This document shows, one piece after another, positions 59,562 through 64,000 of a stretch of 64,000 nucleotides of DNA; the first letter of the stretch is position 1; each line of letters begins with the position of its first letter. The translations under genes and the position numbers were made by a program. The notes below the pieces were generated by a model, which made no database searches, was not told where the DNA came from, and saw nothing but the letters and a program-made list of their open reading frames with translations. The stretch covers positions 372,001 to 436,000 of the forward strand of contig NZ_JARXYJ010000001.1 in assembly GCF_029894425.1 (NCBI RefSeq). The letters run 5' to 3'. The stretch comes from Streptomyces sp. SAI-127 (GTDB taxonomy: Bacteria > Actinomycetota > Actinomycetes > Streptomycetales > Streptomycetaceae).

Positions 59562-62462
59562 GTGGAGACATCTTCGGCCACCACGAATACGCCACGGACG
59601 GCATCGGTGCGCTGCGGTGAGGCGCTGCGACTGTTCCACGCACTCCAGCGGGTCGGCGAAGGCCACGGTGGCGTCGTCGAACTGCACGGAGACCCCGGGT
59701 CCGGGAAGACGCGGCTGCTGGCCCAGTTGACGGCGGCGGCCCGGGACCAGGGAGTCCGGGTGCTCGACGGCCGCTGCTACCCCGCGGAACGCGACGCGTT
59801 CAGCGTCCTCACCCGGGCCCTCGGCGACCTGGTGACACCACAGCGTCTCGATCGGCTCTCACCGGCCCACGCCGACCTGATCCGGGCCGGACTGTGCGCC
59901 CGGCGCGGCCGCGCGGACCCGCCCCAGCCGCTCCCGCTGTCCCAGGCGGTGCACACCCTGCTGGCCGGTGCCGCCGACGAGAGCGGTGGACTGCTGCTGG
60001 TGCTGGACGACTTCCACTGGGCCGACCCGAAGTCCCTGGAGTTCGCCGACCACTTGGTGCGCTGGCCGCTCAGGGCGCCCGTCCTCATCGTCATCGCCCA
60101 TCGGCCACGGCAGGCCGACCCGTTGCTGCTCAGCACACTCGCCTACGGTGCCGAACAGGGCCGGGTGACCCGCGTCGGGCTCGGTCCGATCAGCCCGGAA
60201 CAGGCTGCCCGGCTGCTGAACGTACGGCCCGACACCGGCTGGCTGCGATCGGCGTACACGGAAAGCCAGGGCAACATCCTGAGTCTGCTGGTGCTCGGCG
60301 AGTCCGCACCGCTCAAACCTTCTCTGACCACCGGCCTGGTCACCGGTCGGCTGGCCCCGCTCGCCGCCGAGGTGGAACTGCTGAACCCCGCCGAACGCCT
60401 GGTGGCCGAGGGCGCGGCAGTGCTGGGCGATCGTTTCACCCGCGAGGAACTGGCCGCCGTCTGCGAGTTGCCCTTCGACGAGACCTGCGGGGCCGTCACC
60501 GGGCTGATCCGGCTCGATATCCTGCGCCCGCTGCCGCACGCCACCACTCGTCTCGTCTTCCGCCAGCCGGTACTGCGCGACCTGGTGCACGAGCGGATGG
60601 ACCACTGCCGGCGTCGGCGGGCCCACCGCAGGGCGCTGACCGGCCTCAGTCACCGCGCCGCCCCAGCCCCCGAGCGCGCCGTACACATCGAGTTGTCCAC
60701 CAGCACGTTCACGTCGGAGGACTTGGAGACGCTGGCCCGGGCCGGTACGGAGGCGGCGCTGAGCGCCCCCGAGGACGCCATCCGCTGGCTGCTGCTCGCA
60801 CTGCGTGGCCTCGCCCGGGACGACCGCTCGCCGGGCCGGCTGCTCGGTCTGATTCCGCCGCTGGCCCGAGCACTCCAGGCAGGCGACTTCCTCAACGACG
60901 ACGAGGCGTTACGGCACCTGCTCAGCCGGCATGACGGGATCCGGCCTGACGAGGCGCGGCACGCGGTGATACGCGTCTGCGTCCTGGTGGAGTGCCTGCA
61001 TGGTCGGTTCGCCGAGGCCGACGCACTGCTGCGCGCCGAACTCGCGCGGGCCGGCTCCGCCGCCGACACGGATCTGCTCGCCCGGCTGACGATTTTTCGG
61101 GGCATCGTGTCGTCCCTGTGCAATGACGGCGAACTGGCCGTCCTCGCCTCCGCCGCGCTCCAACTGGCCCGCTCCGCAGGGCGGGCGACGACGCTGGCCG
61201 GCGCCCTGTCCCTGCACGCCCTCGCCGAGCTGACCGCCGGCCGCACCGCGCGGTCCCTGAACGCGTACGACGCCGCGGTACGGCAGATGGACGAGCTCCC
61301 GATCGCGGACATGCGCCTGCACACGGAGTATTTCGCCCTGCTCGGCTGGTGCGCCCTGTCGCTGGGGCGGCCGCAGGAGGCGGAGTCCCGCTATGCGCGC
61401 GGTATCGCCGTCTCGGCGGGCCGCTCCCCCGACACCATGCTCCCTGTCCTGCTCAGCGGACTCGCCGACGCCCAGATGCGGCAGGGCCGGCTGAACAGCG
61501 CGCGGCGCTCGGCCGCCGACGCCGCTGACCTGGCCGGGCACCTGGGCGCGGACCGGCTGCGGGCCTACGCGATGGCCCAGGAGGCGCTCTGCATCACCTA
61601 CGCGGAGCCGCCGGGCAGCAGCCGCGCCTCGGCGCGTACGGAGGAAGCGCTGCGGGCTCTGCGTTCCTGGAGCGACACCTGGCATTCCCTGTCCGTGCTG
61701 ACGGTTGCCGAATCCCTCCTCCTCCAGGGCGGCCAGGAACGCTGCCTGGATCTGCTGCTCGAACTGGGCGCCCCTGACCTCGGATTACTCAGCCCGTCAC
61801 TACGGACCCGCGCCTACGAGTTGCTCACGCTGGCCTGTGTCTCCAGCGGCACCCGCGCCACACTGTGGGCAGAGCGCGCCTCCCGGGTGACGGAGATCTG
61901 CGCACTGCCGCACATCCAGGCCTACGCCCTCCTCGCCCGGGGCCATGTGCTCACCCAGCAGAACCAGCCGACCGCGGCGATCAGCGCCTACCGGAAAGCC
62001 GAACGCCTCTTCGACGGCGCACAGTTGAGACTCCCGAGCCTGCGCGCGGCCGTACGGACCGCCCGGGCGGCGAGTTCCGGCGCACGGCCCGAGGAGGCGG
62101 AGGTGCTGTGGTCGGCGGCGCGGGAACTGGCCGATCACTGGCAGGTACCGCTCTTCGCCCAGCTGCCGTCCGGCCGCCCCCAGGAAGGCTCTCCTGAGCG
62201 TGACCGGCCCTCCGCAGCACCCTCGCCGACGGCTTCGGCACCCGACCTCGCGTCTCTGACCCGGCGCGAGCTGGAGGTGGCGAGGCTGGTCGGCACCGGG
62301 AGACGTACCCGTGAGGTCGCCGAAACACTGCGGGTGAGCCCGCGCACGATCGAGGTCCATCTCTCGCGCGTCTACCGGAAACTGGAGATCGGTTCTCGGG
62401 CGGAGCTGGCCAGACTGATGGCCGTACGTGTTTCTACTGATGCACGTACACAGACTTCCTGA
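59562..62462 (+). CDS. LAL-type (LuxR) large ATP-binding regulator with a TTA codon
   Basis: About 966 residues. N-terminal ATPase with Walker A HGDPGSGKTRLL near residue 43 and Walker B-like LLLVLDDFHW, a long TPR-like helical middle, and a C-terminal LuxR HTH (LTRRELEVARLVGTGRRTREVAETLRVSPRTIEVH, seen in part, about 900-960). LAL proteins are pathway-specific activators. TTA at 61785-61787 (residue 742) suggests bldA control. GTG 59562 has GGGGGAAAGG 11 nt upstream; GTG 59520, 42 bp earlier and inside an ATCGT-GGGA-ACGAT repeat, is the alternative. The 200-bp promoter region is relatively AT-rich. Confidence 0.9.
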   Translation: METSSATTNTPRTASVRCGEALRLFHALQRVGEGHGGVVELHGDPGSGKTRLLAQLTAAARDQGVRVLDGRCYPAERDAFSVLTRALGDLVTPQRLDRLSPAHADLIRAGLCARRGRADPPQPLPLSQAVHTLLAGAADESGGLLLVLDDFHWADPKSLEFADHLVRWPLRAPVLIVIAHRPRQADPLLLSTLAYGAEQGRVTRVGLGPISPEQAARLLNVRPDTGWLRSAYTESQGNILSLLVLGESAPLKPSLTTGLVTGRLAPLAAEVELLNPAERLVAEGAAVLGDRFTREELAAVCELPFDETCGAVTGLIRLDILRPLPHATTRLVFRQPVLRDLVHERMDHCRRRRAHRRALTGLSHRAAPAPERAVHIELSTSTFTSEDLETLARAGTEAALSAPEDAIRWLLLALRGLARDDRSPGRLLGLIPPLARALQAGDFLNDDEALRHLLSRHDGIRPDEARHAVIRVCVLVECLHGRFAEADALLRAELARAGSAADTDLLARLTIFRGIVSSLCNDGELAVLASAALQLARSAGRATTLAGALSLHALAELTAGRTARSLNAYDAAVRQMDELPIADMRLHTEYFALLGWCALSLGRPQEAESRYARGIAVSAGRSPDTMLPVLLSGLADAQMRQGRLNSARRSAADAADLAGHLGADRLRAYAMAQEALCITYAEPPGSSRASARTEEALRALRSWSDTWHSLSVLTVAESLLLQGGQERCLDLLLELGAPDLGLLSPSLRTRAYELLTLACVSSGTRATLWAERASRVTEICALPHIQAYALLARGHVLTQQNQPTAAISAYRKAERLFDGAQLRLPSLRAAVRTARAASSGARPEEAEVLWSAARELADHWQVPLFAQLPSGRPQEGSPERDRPSAAPSPTASAPDLASLTRRELEVARLVGTGRRTREVAETLRVSPRTIEVHLSRVYRKLEIGSRAELARLMAVRVSTDARTQTS

Positions 62463-62685
62463 GAGGCTGAAATCAACTCCATGGGAACAGCGCAGGACCG
62501 GTTCCCGAAATGGGCGAACCTGTAACCGGAGGACATATTACGGAAACTTTCGGCGGGCAATGCCGGCGTGCGCAACCGCCGTTTTCCAGTGACACACGAT
62601 CACCGCACCATCCGCCTCGACGAACGCTCCGGCCCAGTGTCGCGCCGAGCGTTGTCGGGCCTCCCCCCACCAGGAAGGCAGCCTC

Positions 62686-63453
62686 ATGCGATTCGAGATC
62701 CTGGGAAGCCTGCGCATCACCGACGGCCAGGACGTGTTCACGGTCACCGCTCCGAAAATGGAGTCCCTGCTCGCCGCCATGGTGGTGCGCGCCGGCGATG
62801 TCGTCTCCACAGACCAGATGTGCACCGAGATCTGGGGTGAGGAGCCCCCACGCCGTGCCGTCGCCACGGTGCACGTCTACATCTCGCAGCTGCGCAAGGT
62901 GCTCGGACGGGTGGACCGGGGCCGCAGTCCGATCGTGACCCGGTTCCCCGGCTATGTCCTGGAGCTCGGTGACGGCACCCTGGACGCTCACGAGTTCCAC
63001 CGGATGGCCCGGCAGGGCCGGGCCGCGTTCCGTGCCGGGCGGTATCAGGAGGCCTCCGCGGCCTGCCACCGGGCGCTCGCGCTGTGGCGCGGCACGGTAC
63101 TCGGTGAGCTGCGCGGCGGCCCCATCGTGAACGAGTTCGCGACCTGGGCCGAGGAAGCACGCCTGGAGTGCCTCGAGTTGGGCAACGAGGCGGACCTGAT
63201 GCTGGGGCGGCACCGCGAGTTGGTGGGGCCGCTGTACGCGCTGGTGAACAAGCATCCGCTGATCGAGGCGTTCCACCGGCAGCTGATGCTCGCCCTGTAC
63301 CGGTCCGACCGGCGGGCCGACGCCCTCCAGGCCTTTCGGCAGGTGCGTTCCCTGCTCGACCGCGAGTTGGGTATCGCACCGTGCCGTCCGTTGCACGAGC
63401 TGCACCAGCAGATCCTGACCGGCCAGGAGTCGAGAGTGCCGGCGGCGGCGTGA
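62686..63453 (+). CDS. SARP-family (AfsR/DnrI-type) pathway activator
   Basis: A 255-residue small SARP. The N-terminal OmpR-like winged helix (about 1-95: FEILGSLRITDGQD, VHVYISQLRKVLG, FPGYVLELG) is followed by the BTAD helical domain (about 100-245: HRALALWRGTVLGELRGG, HRQLMLALYRSDRRADAL). SARPs bind direct repeats at the -35 region and switch on antibiotic clusters. AGGAAGG precedes the ATG. With the LAL and the XRE regulators it makes three pathway-type regulators around the AvrD operon. The 223-bp gap before it holds no gene. Confidence 0.94.
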   Translation: MRFEILGSLRITDGQDVFTVTAPKMESLLAAMVVRAGDVVSTDQMCTEIWGEEPPRRAVATVHVYISQLRKVLGRVDRGRSPIVTRFPGYVLELGDGTLDAHEFHRMARQGRAAFRAGRYQEASAACHRALALWRGTVLGELRGGPIVNEFATWAEEARLECLELGNEADLMLGRHRELVGPLYALVNKHPLIEAFHRQLMLALYRSDRRADALQAFRQVRSLLDRELGIAPCRPLHELHQQILTGQESRVPAAA

Positions 63454-63548
63454 ATCGCCGGGGCGGCGGGCCTTCCGGCGGGACGCCTGCCGACCGCCCG
63501 GGTCGGTTCGGCCGGGTCGGTCACGGTCCGGGGGCTCCGGCGAGCCGT

Positions 63549-63585
63549 GGGGCGCCGGGTGCTGGTCCTCCGCACCCGGCGCCCC
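63549..63585. terminator. strong bidirectional terminator hairpin
   Basis: A perfect 14-bp stem, GGGGCGCCGGGTGC (63549-63562) with its complement at 63572-63585, and a 9-nt loop, lies between the converging SARP and LLM oxidoreductase genes. It should stop transcription from both sides and marks the likely right edge of the AvrD-type cluster. Confidence 0.85.
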
Positions 63586-63600
63586 GTCCATCCCGCGTCC

Positions 63601-64000
63601 TCACTCCGCCGAGACGAGCTCCAGCAGGTTCCCGGCCAGGTCGAGGGTGTGGTCGACCGTGCCGGCCACGAAGGTGAAGTCGACGAAGACCTCGGAAGCC
63701 GGCAGCACCGAGCGCATCTTCAGCACCTCCTCGGCGACCACCGTGACCGGCGTGCCGGAGGCCACGTTGACCCGCAGGATCACCCCGATCCCGTCCGGAT
63801 CCCTCCCGGCGTCCTCGGCGGCATGCCGGATGGTCGCCCACCCCTCGGTGAGCTGCTTCGCCGGAAAGGCCTCCGGGGCCCACCACACCGGCATCCAGCC
63901 GTCGGCCCGCGCCCCGATCCGCCGCAGCGCCCGCGGCCCGAACGCGCCGAGATAGATGGGCGGATGCGGTCGTTGCACCGGCTTGAGGCCGACGTGGCCT
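63601..64000 (-). CDS. LLM-class flavin-dependent oxidoreductase, C-terminal part
   Basis: The frame is open to the window edge, so the gene starts outside. Seen: GLKPVQRPHPPIYLGAFGP, RRIGARADGWMPVW and a C-terminal helix set typical of luciferase-like (F420- or FMN-dependent) oxidoreductases. The LGAFGPRALRRIGARADGW block is a strong signature of this family. It converges with the SARP across a hairpin terminator, so it probably belongs to a different transcription unit. Cofactor F420 is common in actinobacterial members but not provable from this part. Confidence 0.85.
   Translation of the reverse strand, partial: GHVGLKPVQRPHPPIYLGAFGPRALRRIGARADGWMPVWWAPEAFPAKQLTEGWATIRHAAEDAGRDPDGIGVILRVNVASGTPVTVVAEEVLKMRSVLPASEVFVDFTFVAGTVDHTLDLAGNLLELVSAE

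Noticed and set aside
1..64000. CRISPR array, tRNA, rRNA or complete insertion sequence
   Set aside because: No regularly spaced repeats, no cloverleaf or rRNA-like stretches and no intact transposase with terminal repeats were seen by eye; a tool-based scan would be needed to exclude a single tRNA.

Overview
The window is high-GC actinobacterial DNA, most likely from a Streptomyces or close relative. It has dense GC-rich genes, GTG and TTG starts, several apparently leaderless regulators, and typical Streptomyces families: an AfsK-like kinase with a beta-propeller, SARP and LAL regulators, several MmyB-type XRE regulators, and a DUF4232 lipoprotein. Rare TTA leucine codons fall almost only in regulatory genes. 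No rRNA, tRNA or CRISPR array was seen.

Region 1 (1-17.5 kb) is an aromatic or related ring-catabolism cluster. It holds an alpha/beta hydrolase end, an aldehyde dehydrogenase, a GntR regulator, a DHDPS-type aldolase, a succinate-semialdehyde-type dehydrogenase, a MarR regulator, two fumarylacetoacetate-hydrolase-family enzymes (one frameshifted), an acetoacetate-CoA ligase, a cupin, a TetR regulator, an extradiol dioxygenase, a flavin hydroxylase, a PaaI thioesterase, a substrate-binding-protein-fold protein and a thiolase. Inferred logic: hydroxylation, ring cleavage, hydrolysis to acetoacetate or pyruvate-like pieces, CoA activation and thiolysis. A shared CGAAACG-type palindrome lies in all three divergent promoter regions.

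Region 2 (17.5-30.4 kb) starts with a patch of gene debris. It continues with an AbgT transporter/amidohydrolase pair under a divergent Lrp-type regulator, a frameshifted glycosyltransferase, a cupin, a DUF4232 lipoprotein, an AfsK-like Ser/Thr kinase and a STAND-type ATPase with a C-terminal HTH.

Region 3 (30.4-49.6 kb) is accessory and decayed. It contains a P450, a flavin oxidoreductase, SDRs, a PapA/condensation-like acyltransferase and three MmyB-type XRE regulators. It also has a second full STAND-HTH paralog, a decayed third copy, and fragments of an MDR oxidoreductase, an epimerase, an SDR and an IS701 transposase.

Region 4 (49.6-64 kb) is the most interesting part: a compact putative biosynthetic cluster built around an AvrD-family protein (syringolide-synthase family). 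Nine genes point left: an XRE regulator, an MBL hydrolase, an MFS exporter, AvrD, P-loop NTPase A, a KASIII, an ACP, a HAD phosphatase and P-loop NTPase B. A type II thioesterase, a LAL regulator and a SARP point right. The XRE and LAL regulators each carry one TTA codon, suggesting bldA control. A 14-bp-stem hairpin separates the SARP from a converging LLM oxidoreductase cut by the window end. I infer a lipid-carbohydrate signal or natural product made by a route analogous to gamma-butyrolactone or syringolide synthesis; the product is unknown.
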